Source: SHZL01 sp031362985 (GTDB taxonomy: Bacteria; Pseudomonadota; Gammaproteobacteria; Xanthomonadales; SZUA-36). Taken from it: a DNA stretch of 64,000 bases. The stretch spans positions 137,226 through 201,225 of the forward strand of contig JANLTO010000030.1 in assembly GCA_031362985.1 (NCBI GenBank), given 5' to 3'. Below are positions 35,348 to 43,397 of the stretch, in pieces. A model generated the notes under the pieces. That model saw nothing but the letters and a program-made list of their open reading frames with translations. It did not search any database and was not told where the DNA came from. The translations under genes were made by a program, and so were the position numbers. How positions within the stretch are numbered: the first letter of the stretch is position 1; each line of letters opens with the position of its first letter.

Positions 35348-36121
35348 ATGCTGACCAAGCTGGAGATTACGCGTAACTGGTTGCCGCGCTACACCGGTAT
35401 GCCATTGGAAAAATTCGGTGAATACATCCTGCTGACGAATTTTCGCACCTATGTGCAGCAGTTTGCTGACCAGTTCAACTGTGAAATTCATGGCGAAGAC
35501 CGCGGCATGCAGGCTGCATCCAACAGCGCCGGTCTGACCATTATCAATTTTGGTATGGGTTCCAGCCAGGCTGCAACCATCATGGATCTGCTGTCTGCAG
35601 TCGCGCCCAAGGGCGTGCTTTTTCTCGGTAAGTGCGGCGGCCTGAAAAAATCCACGGAAATCGGGCATTTCATCCTGCCTATCGCGGCCATCAGGGGTGA
35701 GGGAACCAGTGACGACTATTTTCCGCCCGAAGTGCCTGCTTTACCTTCCTTCAAGCTGCACAAATTTGTATCGGACAAAATTCGTGAGCACGGCGTGGAC
35801 TACCGCTCCGGCGTGGTATACACCACCAACCGCAGGGTGTGGGAACATGATGAGGAATTTCATCAGCGCTTGCACGACATGACCTGCATAGGCATCGATA
35901 TGGAGACGGCCACCCTGTTCATAGTGGGGCACGCCAACGAAATTTCCCGCGGCGCCCTGCTGTTGGTTTCAGACGTCCCGGTAACTCCGGACGGAGTCAA
36001 AACCGAGGAGTCTGACAAGAAAGTCACGGCTGACTGGGTAGGTCTTCATCTTCGCATCGGCATTGAAGCCATGACCGAACTGGGGCAGAAAGGCGAGAAG
36101 ATCAAGCACTTCAGGTACTAG
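35348..36121 (+). CDS. amn: short-form AMP nucleosidase
   Basis: 257 residues. It hydrolyses AMP to adenine and ribose-5-P. It has the nucleoside phosphorylase/nucleosidase fold: TIINFGMGSSQAATIMDLL, FLGKCGGLKK, and GIDMETATLFIVG, where the Glu is the catalytic-site residue of the family. It lacks the N-terminal domain of about 200 residues of Escherichia coli Amn (484 aa) and matches the short Amn type. It starts 19 nt after hda, so the two may be co-transcribed, although their functions are unrelated. Confidence 0.85.
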   Translation: MLTKLEITRNWLPRYTGMPLEKFGEYILLTNFRTYVQQFADQFNCEIHGEDRGMQAASNSAGLTIINFGMGSSQAATIMDLLSAVAPKGVLFLGKCGGLKKSTEIGHFILPIAAIRGEGTSDDYFPPEVPALPSFKLHKFVSDKIREHGVDYRSGVVYTTNRRVWEHDEEFHQRLHDMTCIGIDMETATLFIVGHANEISRGALLLVSDVPVTPDGVKTEESDKKVTADWVGLHLRIGIEAMTELGQKGEKIKHFRY

Positions 36122-36152
36122 TTTCTCCTCGCCTTCGCGCCTATGCGCCGTA

Positions 36153-37925
36153 CTATTTGAAGGTCATGCGGCTGTCTATGAGTAAACCCTGCTCGGTGAA
36201 CCGTGCTTCAAGTTCGGATCGGTCGACGAAGTCCGCGTACGCCTGGCGCAGCGCGTCGGAAATCTCTTTCACGGCGTTTTGGGGCTGTGCATTCGGGTCT
36301 GCAGCCTCGTCTGGCTGGGGCGTGAACTCTTCCAGGCCTTCCGTCAGTTTGTCGGTGAAATCCAGGTAGGCAGCACTGTTGTAATTTACCGACAGAAACG
36401 TACCGTTTTCGGTGGCCGCTTGCTCAAGGTAGGGAAGCAATTCGCTTTCTTCGCCTGCGCCCATGGAAATTCCAATTGCACTGTCCGTTAAGGCAGCAAA
36501 CGCGACTGCATCGGCAATGGGAATCATGCCCGGAGGCAAAGCCACAGGGGGCTCGCCTTTGACCAGCGCAATGGAGCTAAGGTCAGGCAGGAACATTTGC
36601 GCCATGCCGACAAACAATTCCGGCTGCTCCACGTGCACAGCCAGCAGGCCAGCAACCGCTTCCGGTATGGACTGGCTCATTTTCAGTTGGCTGAGGCTCA
36701 AACGCAGGCCGCGAAAGTTATTGACGAATGGTGGTAGTGGCTCGCTGAGTTTCTCCAGGGCCGAGGCTGCCTGCGCATTCAGATCTTGCAGGTGTGCGCA
36801 TTGATAAGGCGATTCTGTAATGGCTGTCGCTTTGGCCAGCAGGAAGTCCCGGACTGCGCCTACTTTTAATCCGAACGCGAACTCGAGCAAGCGCGTGGAA
36901 GCGGCGGCTCCACCCATGGGGATCCCTGCAGGCAGCTCCATAAGCTGCAGGCCGTCTTCTGGCCTGGTTTCCACCACGTACTGCAGGCCCATGGCATTGC
37001 TGGTGAGTTCGGTAGAGCCTGCTAGCAAGCGCGGAACGTGGCTAATAATCTGCCTGAACTCGGTTTTGCACTGGTCACCGAACGCCTCCACTTCCGTGGT
37101 ATAGGCTTCGCCGGCAGAGCGGGCGAACAGAGTGCCCGGATTCAATAACTCATCCGCCAGCAGGGACATGTCTGCCACTGCTGCAAAATAGGGGGTATAG
37201 CCGTACTTGTTCTGAACATCTTTGAGCCTGGCTTCGGCATCGGTATCTACCGGTTTTTCCAGACCGAGAAAAAGCGGCAACAGTTCAGTCCTGGCAGTGT
37301 CCGGGAAAACGCTGAAGGCGATATGGTCTTCCAGAATGGCGATGTAAGCGCTCAGTGGGAGCTTCGACTGGCTGGAATCGTCATCCGGCGTTATTTGCCA
37401 ATACGAGACGCCCTGCAATTCCTGCTGCGGCTCCGATATTCCGGCTGCGTCGAGTATTCGCTGTACGGTAGCCTTTAGGGCCTGCGCATCACCCAACTCG
37501 ACCCGGACGGTGGGAAATACACCCATGCCGTAGAAAACTTGTTGCCCCTGTAGGTCCAGGCCCAGGCTTTCCAGGCCGGGGCGGTTCAGTTTTCCATCCA
37601 ACTCCTGCAGCACGGCCAGGCCAAGGTTGTACGCCGGGTCACCAGCTTCGGGATGGGCCTCCAGCTGGGCTTTTGCTTTTTCAAGTTGCGCCTGGGCAGT
37701 TGCAGCCGCCGGTTCCAGCCTCTTCAGGAAGCTGTCGATGACATCGTCAGGAGTGGGTGCAAGATTTCCACCCAGGTAGGGTGCGCCGGCTGGAACGTAG
37801 CTGAGCAGGGAATTATGCGGGACATCGCTTGTCGCGGCGCTGGTCGAGGCGTCCTCATCCTTGCCACAAGCGGAAAGAGTAATCAAGGCAACGAGTACCA
37901 GGGCAGCCAGGCGTAATGTGTTCAT
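36153..37925 (-). CDS. large lipoprotein of unknown function
   Basis: 590 residues. The signal peptide ends in the lipobox LSAC (Cys about 20), followed by a Ser/Thr/Asp linker. The mature part starts LLSYVPAGAPYLGGNL, which resembles exported DUF3352-type proteins, and contains an Ala/Glu coiled stretch (about 70-95). I recognise no enzyme motif. It is transcribed away from pntB and has its own promoter-like site just upstream. Its 3' end is convergent with the AMP nucleosidase gene. Residue +2 after Cys is not Asp, which favours outer-membrane sorting; that part is inference. Confidence 0.7.
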   Translation of the reverse strand: MNTLRLAALVLVALITLSACGKDEDASTSAATSDVPHNSLLSYVPAGAPYLGGNLAPTPDDVIDSFLKRLEPAAATAQAQLEKAKAQLEAHPEAGDPAYNLGLAVLQELDGKLNRPGLESLGLDLQGQQVFYGMGVFPTVRVELGDAQALKATVQRILDAAGISEPQQELQGVSYWQITPDDDSSQSKLPLSAYIAILEDHIAFSVFPDTARTELLPLFLGLEKPVDTDAEARLKDVQNKYGYTPYFAAVADMSLLADELLNPGTLFARSAGEAYTTEVEAFGDQCKTEFRQIISHVPRLLAGSTELTSNAMGLQYVVETRPEDGLQLMELPAGIPMGGAAASTRLLEFAFGLKVGAVRDFLLAKATAITESPYQCAHLQDLNAQAASALEKLSEPLPPFVNNFRGLRLSLSQLKMSQSIPEAVAGLLAVHVEQPELFVGMAQMFLPDLSSIALVKGEPPVALPPGMIPIADAVAFAALTDSAIGISMGAGEESELLPYLEQAATENGTFLSVNYNSAAYLDFTDKLTEGLEEFTPQPDEAADPNAQPQNAVKEISDALRQAYADFVDRSELEARFTEQGLLIDSRMTFK

Positions 37926-37958
37926 TTCATGTACCTACTAAGGTTGATGTGTGAAGGT

Positions 37959-37987
37959 GTTATACATTACTACAACAGTATAGTCAA
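37959..37987 (-). promoter_or_regulatory. sigma-70-type promoter for the lipoprotein gene
   Basis: On the minus strand, TTGACT (37987-37982) and TATAAC (37964-37959) are separated by exactly 17 bp, close to the consensus. The predicted start lies about 25-30 nt upstream of the lipoprotein ATG. The -35 box is next to the pntB stop codon, so the lipoprotein is probably transcribed on its own as well as by pnt readthrough. Confidence 0.6.
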
Positions 37988-37988
37988 T

Positions 37989-39401
37989 CTACAATGCCTT
38001 GACCCCGACGATGAGTTTCTGCGCCACATCCTGGGCATCGCCGTAACACATGCGCGTGTTGTCTTCGAAAAACAGCAGGTTTTCAATTCCGGAAAAGCCG
38101 GTTCCCTGGCCACGTTTGATGACAAACACATTGCGTGCCTTGTCCGCGTCCAGGATAGGCATGCCATAAATCGGGCTGGATTTGTCCTTGCGGGCGGCGG
38201 GATTAACCACGTCGTTCGCGCCGATCACCAGTGCCACGTCCGTGGTTGGGAATTGGCTGTTGACGTCCTCGAGGTCGTAAATGAGATCATAGGGAACTCC
38301 CGCTTCGGCTAGCAGGACGTTCATGTGACCGGGCATTCTGCCCGCAACGGGGTGAATGGCAAAGCTGACCTTGACGCCCTTTTCCATGAGTATTTTCACC
38401 AGTTCCCAAATCTTGTGCTGGGCCTGCGCGACCGCCATGCCATAGCCGGGAATGATGATGACTTTTTCTGCGTATGCCATGGTGATGGCGGCGTCTGCAG
38501 GTTCGATGGCCTTCATGGTGCCACTAACCGCCATGGATGTTCCGCCATCATCACCGGTGCCGAATCCCGAGAACAGGACATTGCTGATGGGCCGGTTCAT
38601 GGCGCGCGCCATTAGCTGGGTCAGCAAGGTACCGGCTGAACCAACCACGATGCCGGCGATCATCATCGCGGGGTTTTGCAGGACAAAGCCTTCAACGCCA
38701 ACGGCCAGGCCGGTCAAGGCGTTGTACAGTGAAATGACCACTGGCATGTCCGCGCCGCCAATGGGCACCGTCATCAGCACGCCAAAGAGCAGGGCGATGG
38801 CAAAAAAGGCGTAGTACTCCGTGGCCGAAAATTCCGTGCGCGCCAGCAGAAAACCCAGTACTACCAGCGCGAAAAACAGCATGGCATTGAACGCCTGCTG
38901 CCCCGGAAAACGATAGACTTTGCGCATCCAGCCTTGCAGTTTGGCAAACGCGATGAGGGAACCGGAAAATGCCACGGTGCCAATCAAGGCACCCAAAACT
39001 GCCAGTTCGCGGGCGGCAAATGCATTGTGGCTGAGGCCTTCGCCGGTGAGGACGCGCAGCAGTTCGACAGCTGCAATGGCCGCAGCTGCCCCGCCGCCCA
39101 TGCCGTTGTAGAGCGCGATCATCTGCGGCATGTCCGTCATGGCAACGCGTTTGCCCGACCACCATGCCAGCACGCCGCCAATGAATATGGCGCTGGTCAT
39201 GAGCAGGTAGTTGTGCATTTGCGGCTCGGTAAAGGTGATCAGCGTCGCAACTACCATGCCGATGCCTGCCCTCACAATTCCGCCTCGCGCCGTCGCCGGA
39301 TGGCTCATTTTCTTCAGGCCGGAAATAAACAGAATGGCGGCGATAAAATAGCTCACCTGGATCAAGCCGTGGGCAAGTTCCGGGTTCAGGAAGCCGTCCA
39401 T
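37989..39401 (-). CDS. pntB: NAD(P) transhydrogenase subunit beta
   Basis: 470 residues. It couples proton flow to hydride transfer from NADH to NADP+. The N-terminal part (about 1-270) has around nine membrane helices. The C-terminal dIII domain binds NADP(H): VIIIPGYGMAVAQAQH, FAIHPVAGRMPGHMNVLLAEA, ALVIGANDVVNP and FFEDNTRMCYGDA. Full length. The start shares its last base with the pntAB stop. Confidence 0.95.
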   Translation of the reverse strand: MDGFLNPELAHGLIQVSYFIAAILFISGLKKMSHPATARGGIVRAGIGMVVATLITFTEPQMHNYLLMTSAIFIGGVLAWWSGKRVAMTDMPQMIALYNGMGGGAAAAIAAVELLRVLTGEGLSHNAFAARELAVLGALIGTVAFSGSLIAFAKLQGWMRKVYRFPGQQAFNAMLFFALVVLGFLLARTEFSATEYYAFFAIALLFGVLMTVPIGGADMPVVISLYNALTGLAVGVEGFVLQNPAMMIAGIVVGSAGTLLTQLMARAMNRPISNVLFSGFGTGDDGGTSMAVSGTMKAIEPADAAITMAYAEKVIIIPGYGMAVAQAQHKIWELVKILMEKGVKVSFAIHPVAGRMPGHMNVLLAEAGVPYDLIYDLEDVNSQFPTTDVALVIGANDVVNPAARKDKSSPIYGMPILDADKARNVFVIKRGQGTGFSGIENLLFFEDNTRMCYGDAQDVAQKLIVGVKAL

Positions 39402-39688
39402 CAGCGACTCTCCTTGCTGGACTTGAACATTTCCAGCATGCGTTCAGTTACTACGTATCCACCCACCGCGTTGCCAGCTCCCAGCAGCACCGCAATAAAG
39501 CCGATGACCTGTTCCGCCTGGGTAGTGGCATGCCCCAGGGCGACCATGGCCCCTACCAATACGATGCCGTGAACAAAATTGGATCCGGACATCAAGGGGG
39601 TGTGCAATATGGTTGGAACCTTGGAAATGACTTCATAGCCGGTAAATGCCGCCAGCATGAAGATGTAAACCGCAACAAATCCTTCCAT
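39401..39688 (-). CDS. pntAB: NAD(P) transhydrogenase subunit alpha part 2 (membrane domain)
   Basis: 95 residues with three membrane helices (FVAVYIFMLAAFTGYEVI, GIVLVGAMVALGHA, QVIGFIAVLLGAGNAVGGYVV, shortened). It equals the C-terminal membrane part of the Escherichia coli alpha subunit. A separate gene for this part is the Rhodospirillum-type three-subunit arrangement. It lies 1 nt from pntB and 144 nt after pntAA. Confidence 0.92.
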   Translation of the reverse strand: MEGFVAVYIFMLAAFTGYEVISKVPTILHTPLMSGSNFVHGIVLVGAMVALGHATTQAEQVIGFIAVLLGAGNAVGGYVVTERMLEMFKSSKESR

Positions 39689-39721
39689 GAGCGTGTCCTG
39701 TGTGCGTGTTCCTGAAAGTCA

Positions 39722-39805
39722 GACCTTCAGGCTTGGGTTTTCAGTGCTAATTGTTCAGAGTCTGGTCTTCAGAGTCTGCTCTTCAGGGTCTGGTTTTCAG
39801 GGTCG
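39722..39805. repeat. 14-bp degenerate tandem repeat between pntAA and pntAB
   Basis: Six in-phase copies of a 14-bp unit with a TTCAG core are visible. The four right-hand copies (39751-39805) are close to GTCTTCAGGGTCTG, and two weaker copies lie to the left. It fills most of the 144-nt spacer between two genes that must be co-expressed. No ORF of its own. Confidence 0.8.
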
Positions 39806-39832
39806 ATTTTTGCGCGCAAACCTCGCTGCCGA

Positions 39833-40963
39833 TCAAGCTGGCTGGGAGAGCAGTTTAGCCGTGCCCGCGTGCACCAGTTCTCCACCATAGGTGAGCAGGC
39901 AACCGGCCACCACTTCATCCTCGCGGTTGATACTGAGCTGCCCATCCTGCACCAACAGTTCAAGCAGGTTGAGCAGGTTCTTGGAATACATTTCACTGGC
40001 ATGAATTGCAGCGATGCTGGCAAGGTTGAGCGGCCCGTCAATCGTTACACCCTTGTGACGCACCGTGGTGCCGGGCTCGGTCAGTTCGCAGTTGCCACCG
40101 GATTCAGCGGCCAGGTCCACAATCACCGAGCCGGCACTCATGCCTGCCACCATTGCGGCGCTGATGATCTTGGGCGCGGGCCTGCCGGGAATGGCAGCGG
40201 TCGAGATCACCACGTCGCAGCGGGACAGGTGCTCGGCCAGCTTGGCGGCCTGCTGCTGTTTTTCTTCGCCGGTGAGCTCCCGGGCGTAACCACCTTCAGC
40301 CTGTGCATTGACGCCGGTATCAATCATCTTCGCACCCAGGGACTCGACCTGTTCGCGGGCTGCAGCGCGAATGTCATAGGCCTCAACTCTTGCCCCCAGG
40401 CGGCGGGCCGTGGCAATGGCCTGTAGCCCGGCTACGCCGGCGCCGATTACGACCACGGTGGATGGCCGCAGGGTGCCGGCCGCCGTAGTCAGCATTGGAA
40501 ACAACCTGGGCGCGATGCTGGCTGCCCGGAGCACGGCTTCGTAACCTGCTACCGTGGCCTGCGACGACAAGACGTCCATGCTTTGCGCGCGCGAAATTCG
40601 CGGAACCAGTTCCATCGCGCAGCAGCTCGCTTTGCGCGCGTTCAGAGCATTGACTACCACAGGATTGCGATGCGCAAACACCAGGCCCATTGCCAGCGCA
40701 CTTTCGCGCAATGCACTGAGCAGCTGTGTATCCGGAGCCTGGACCCAGAGGTAAACATCTGCCTGGCCCAGGATGGTTGCCGCGTCTTCCAGTAACTCAC
40801 AGTCGGCATAGAGCGAATCGGGAAATCCGGCTGCGTCGCCAGCGTCCTTTTGCAGCAGCACGCGGAACCCCTTCGCGGCAAGTTTCCTGGCATTGGCGGG
40901 ATCCAGGGCCACGCGGCGTTCGCCTTCAGCCTGCTCTTTTAGCACAGCCACGGTTAACGGCAT
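39833..40963 (-). CDS. pntAA: NAD(P) transhydrogenase subunit alpha part 1 (NAD-binding)
   Basis: 376 residues, the soluble dI domain. It binds NAD(H). Motifs: KEQAEGERRVALDPANARKL at the start, AQSMDVLSSQATVAGY, and the Rossmann segment VVIGAGVAGLQAIATARRLGA, followed by IRAAAREQVESLGAKMID (segments shortened: GAGVAGLQAIATA). The protein ends after LLSQPA without membrane helices, consistent with a split alpha subunit. It is the first gene of the pnt operon. Confidence 0.94.
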   Translation of the reverse strand: MPLTVAVLKEQAEGERRVALDPANARKLAAKGFRVLLQKDAGDAAGFPDSLYADCELLEDAATILGQADVYLWVQAPDTQLLSALRESALAMGLVFAHRNPVVVNALNARKASCCAMELVPRISRAQSMDVLSSQATVAGYEAVLRAASIAPRLFPMLTTAAGTLRPSTVVVIGAGVAGLQAIATARRLGARVEAYDIRAAAREQVESLGAKMIDTGVNAQAEGGYARELTGEEKQQQAAKLAEHLSRCDVVISTAAIPGRPAPKIISAAMVAGMSAGSVIVDLAAESGGNCELTEPGTTVRHKGVTIDGPLNLASIAAIHASEMYSKNLLNLLELLVQDGQLSINREDEVVAGCLLTYGGELVHAGTAKLLSQPA

Positions 40964-41033
40964 TGATTGGTCTCCATCAGGGGGCGTTTGGTCGGGGCCT
41001 ATCTTGAGGGGGCGGAGTGGGGAAAATCAAGGG

Positions 41034-41702
41034 TCAATCCGCCCCGGTGCATATCCGTCGCACGGCTTCCAGTCGCTGCGGGGTGCCGATGTCATCCCAG
41101 GTCCCGTGGTACAGCTCTCCCGTGACGGTGTGCTCTGTAATCGCGGAACGCAACAGGGGCACTAAGGAAAAAGTGCCAGCCACGCAGCCCGCGAACAGGC
41201 GTGGGTGATAAACACTGATGCCGCTGAACGTGTACAGCGGTTCGCCCGCATTGTGCACTCTTGCACTCTCGAGGGCGAAATCACCACGCGGGTGGTGTTG
41301 CGGGTTTGGTACCAGCACCAGGTGGGCCCAGTCGCATTTGACCGAACGCAACCGGGACAAGGGGTAATCGGTCCAGATATCACCGTTGATCACGAGGAAA
41401 GGTGCGTGGCCCAGCGCCGGCAGCGCCTGGAAAATGCCGCCACCGGTTTCCAGCGCATGCGGTTGCTCCTCCGACCAATGGATGCTTAGGCGCCAGCGAT
41501 CCCCGTTGCCGATTTTTTCCTGCAGCATGGCCCCGAGGTAACTGTGGTTGATTGCCACTTCGCTGAACCCTGCAGCGGCCAGGCGTTCAAGGTGATGTTC
41601 AATCAGCGGCTTGCCGCCCACATCAACCAGCGGTTTGGGCACGCGATCGGTCAAGGGGCGCAGGCGCTCACCCCGGCCGGCGGCAAGAATCATGGCGCGC
41701 AT
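41034..41702 (-). CDS. murU: N-acetylmuramate alpha-1-phosphate uridylyltransferase MurU
   Basis: 222 residues, nucleotidyltransferase fold. It makes UDP-MurNAc from MurNAc-1-P, bypassing the fosfomycin-sensitive route. The start is MILAAGRGERLRPLTDRVPKPL with the nucleotide loop; VINGDIWTD holds the metal-binding Asp, and GTWDDIGTPQRL the C-terminal conserved part. The gene overlaps amgK by 13 nt, the known amgK-murU order, so this is more specific than a generic sugar-1-P transferase. Confidence 0.9.
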   Translation of the reverse strand: MRAMILAAGRGERLRPLTDRVPKPLVDVGGKPLIEHHLERLAAAGFSEVAINHSYLGAMLQEKIGNGDRWRLSIHWSEEQPHALETGGGIFQALPALGHAPFLVINGDIWTDYPLSRLRSVKCDWAHLVLVPNPQHHPRGDFALESARVHNAGEPLYTFSGISVYHPRLFAGCVAGTFSLVPLLRSAITEHTVTGELYHGTWDDIGTPQRLEAVRRICTGAD

Positions 41703-42730
41703 GGTGTTTGATCCAGCGGGGCTGGCCCAGGTACGTGTTGCAGCAGCAAGGCTTGCAGGGGCTGCAGTTCCGGGTAAAGCGGCAGAACTTCCAGCAAGTA
41801 AGCGTAAAACCGCGGGATCATTTGGAGGTATCCCGTTTTGCCATCACGATAGTGCAGGCGCGAAAATATGCCCACAATTTTGAGGTTGCGCTGCAGGCTC
41901 ATCAAATCGCACCAGCGCAGCCATTGTGCGGACCCAACGGGCTGCGTCAATTCCTGGCGATAAGACTCCATCCATGTTTCCAGTTGCGTTCGCGGCCACG
42001 CAATATAGCGGTCCCACAAAAGGGAAATGAAATCGTAGCTAAGAGGACCGCGAACTGCGTCTTGAAAATCAATAATGCCTGGCTCAAGACCTTGCTGGTA
42101 CAGCAGGTTGCAGGAATGAAAGTCGCGATGCACAAATACCTGAGGTTGCGCGGCCGCATTGGCCTGCAGGACTTCGCAGCCCGCCCGCCAGACAGTCGAT
42201 GCAGGCTGATCCAGTCTGACCTGTCGGTGCCGCTGCAGGTACCAATCAGTAAACAGGTCCAACTCCACTTGTAAGCGCTGGCTGTCGTAGTCCGGCAAGC
42301 CGGTAACATCAACGTTTTGCGCCATGCGGTGCAACACGCCGAAAAGGTCCGGGAGCAGCTTGGCAGCCGATTGCGGTGTCAGCATCCCGCGATACAGTTC
42401 GTCACCCAGGTCTTCCAGCAGGCCAAAGCCCTGCGCGAAATCAAAATCCAGCACATCCGGAGCGCGCAGGCCGGCTCTACGCAAGCGGGCTGCGATATCC
42501 ACAAATGGCCGGGAGTTTTCGCGCTCGGGTGGTGCATCCATCAGGATCAATGAACCACTGCCGGTGTGCAGGCGGAAATAGCGGCGGAAACTCGCATCTC
42601 CGGAAACCGGGATGAGTTCCACCCTGTCCAGGCCCAGACAATCAGAGGCCCAATCCCGGGCTGCAATCAGCCTATTGGATTCCAGGGTGTCGGTCCTGGA
42701 CGGGCGGTTTTCTGGCGGGCTTGCCTGCAT
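41690..42730 (-). CDS. amgK: N-acetylmuramate/N-acetylglucosamine 1-kinase AmgK
   Basis: About 346 residues from the ATG at 42730; in-frame ATGs at 42739 and 42778 are alternatives. It has the aminoglycoside-phosphotransferase fold: GDASFRRYFRL, LLEDLGDELY, then the catalytic loop FVHRDFHSCNLLY and the metal site IIDFQDAVRGPLSYDF. It phosphorylates the anomeric carbon of recycled MurNAc/GlcNAc. The adjacent murU provides the next step. No other peptidoglycan-recycling gene is nearby. Confidence 0.9.
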   Translation of the reverse strand: MQASPPENRPSRTDTLESNRLIAARDWASDCLGLDRVELIPVSGDASFRRYFRLHTGSGSLILMDAPPERENSRPFVDIAARLRRAGLRAPDVLDFDFAQGFGLLEDLGDELYRGMLTPQSAAKLLPDLFGVLHRMAQNVDVTGLPDYDSQRLQVELDLFTDWYLQRHRQVRLDQPASTVWRAGCEVLQANAAAQPQVFVHRDFHSCNLLYQQGLEPGIIDFQDAVRGPLSYDFISLLWDRYIAWPRTQLETWMESYRQELTQPVGSAQWLRWCDLMSLQRNLKIVGIFSRLHYRDGKTGYLQMIPRFYAYLLEVLPLYPELQPLQALLLQHVPGPAPLDQTPCAP

Positions 42731-42854
42731 GAAGCGCATTTTGCACGATCCGGGCCGGACTTTGAACGTTATCTGCAAAACGAATCTGGTTGAAATAGGA
42801 CCAGTATGGTACTATTTGATCTGCTGCAACCCTGCCTGACCAATTGGTCGTGCC

Positions 42855-42946
42855 ACATGGTTGGTCCACTGGGTTGGTGCACTGGGTTGGTCCATATAGT
42901 TTGGGCAATTTGGTTGGGTTATTTGATTGGGTTATTTGATTGGTGA
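42855..42946. repeat. 13-bp tandem repeats just before the SUF regulator gene
   Basis: Seven nearly in-phase copies of a GGTTGG-rich 13-bp unit. Three are ACTGGGTTGGTCC-like (42855-42893), one is degenerate, and three are ATTTGATTGGGTT-like (42908-42946). The array ends 4 nt before the regulator ATG, so it covers the 5' leader and the ribosome-binding region. It also separates the regulator from divergent amgK. Confidence 0.82.
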
Positions 42947-42950
42947 GGCG

Positions 42951-43397
42951 ATGCTCAGAATATCCAAGATGACCGATTACGCCATTTTGCTGATGGTGGA
43001 GCTGAACCGGGAAGGGGAGACGCTCAGTGCGCATACCCTGGCCGATCGCATCCACGTGGAAGTGCCGACAGCGAGCAAGGTGTTGAAATTGCTGGCCGGG
43101 GCGGGCCTGCTGCATTCCTACCGCGGCGCCAACGGGGGCTACCGGGGCAGTCGTCCGGCGACACAGGTCAGCGTGGCAGAAATTATTGCCGCCATTGAAG
43201 GACCGATTGCCATGACCGAGTGCAGTGTCGAGGCGGGGCTATGTAGCCAGGAAGACAACTGCAATTTGCGCAGCAACTGGCAACGCATCAGCATTGCGGT
43301 TGCGCGCGCTTTGCAAAACGTCAGCCTGGCTGAAATGTCTGCACCTCTGAAGCGGGCTCCGGCCGGCTTGCACATTGCAAGCTTGAGCTCCTTCTGA
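42951..43397 (+). CDS. Rrf2-family SUF operon regulator (IscR-like, Fe-S sensing)
   Basis: About 148 residues from the ATG at 42951. The winged-helix part is MTDYAILLMVELNREGETLSAHTLADRI (start: KMTDYAILLMVEL), with the LLHSYRGANGGYRG wing. Three cysteines in TECSVEAGLCSQEDNC match the IscR/SufR cluster ligands. It heads sufBCDS and overlaps sufB by 1 nt, so it probably controls its own operon in response to Fe-S status. It is the gammaproteobacterial SUF regulator type rather than true IscR. Confidence 0.88.
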   Translation: MLRISKMTDYAILLMVELNREGETLSAHTLADRIHVEVPTASKVLKLLAGAGLLHSYRGANGGYRGSRPATQVSVAEIIAAIEGPIAMTECSVEAGLCSQEDNCNLRSNWQRISIAVARALQNVSLAEMSAPLKRAPAGLHIASLSSF

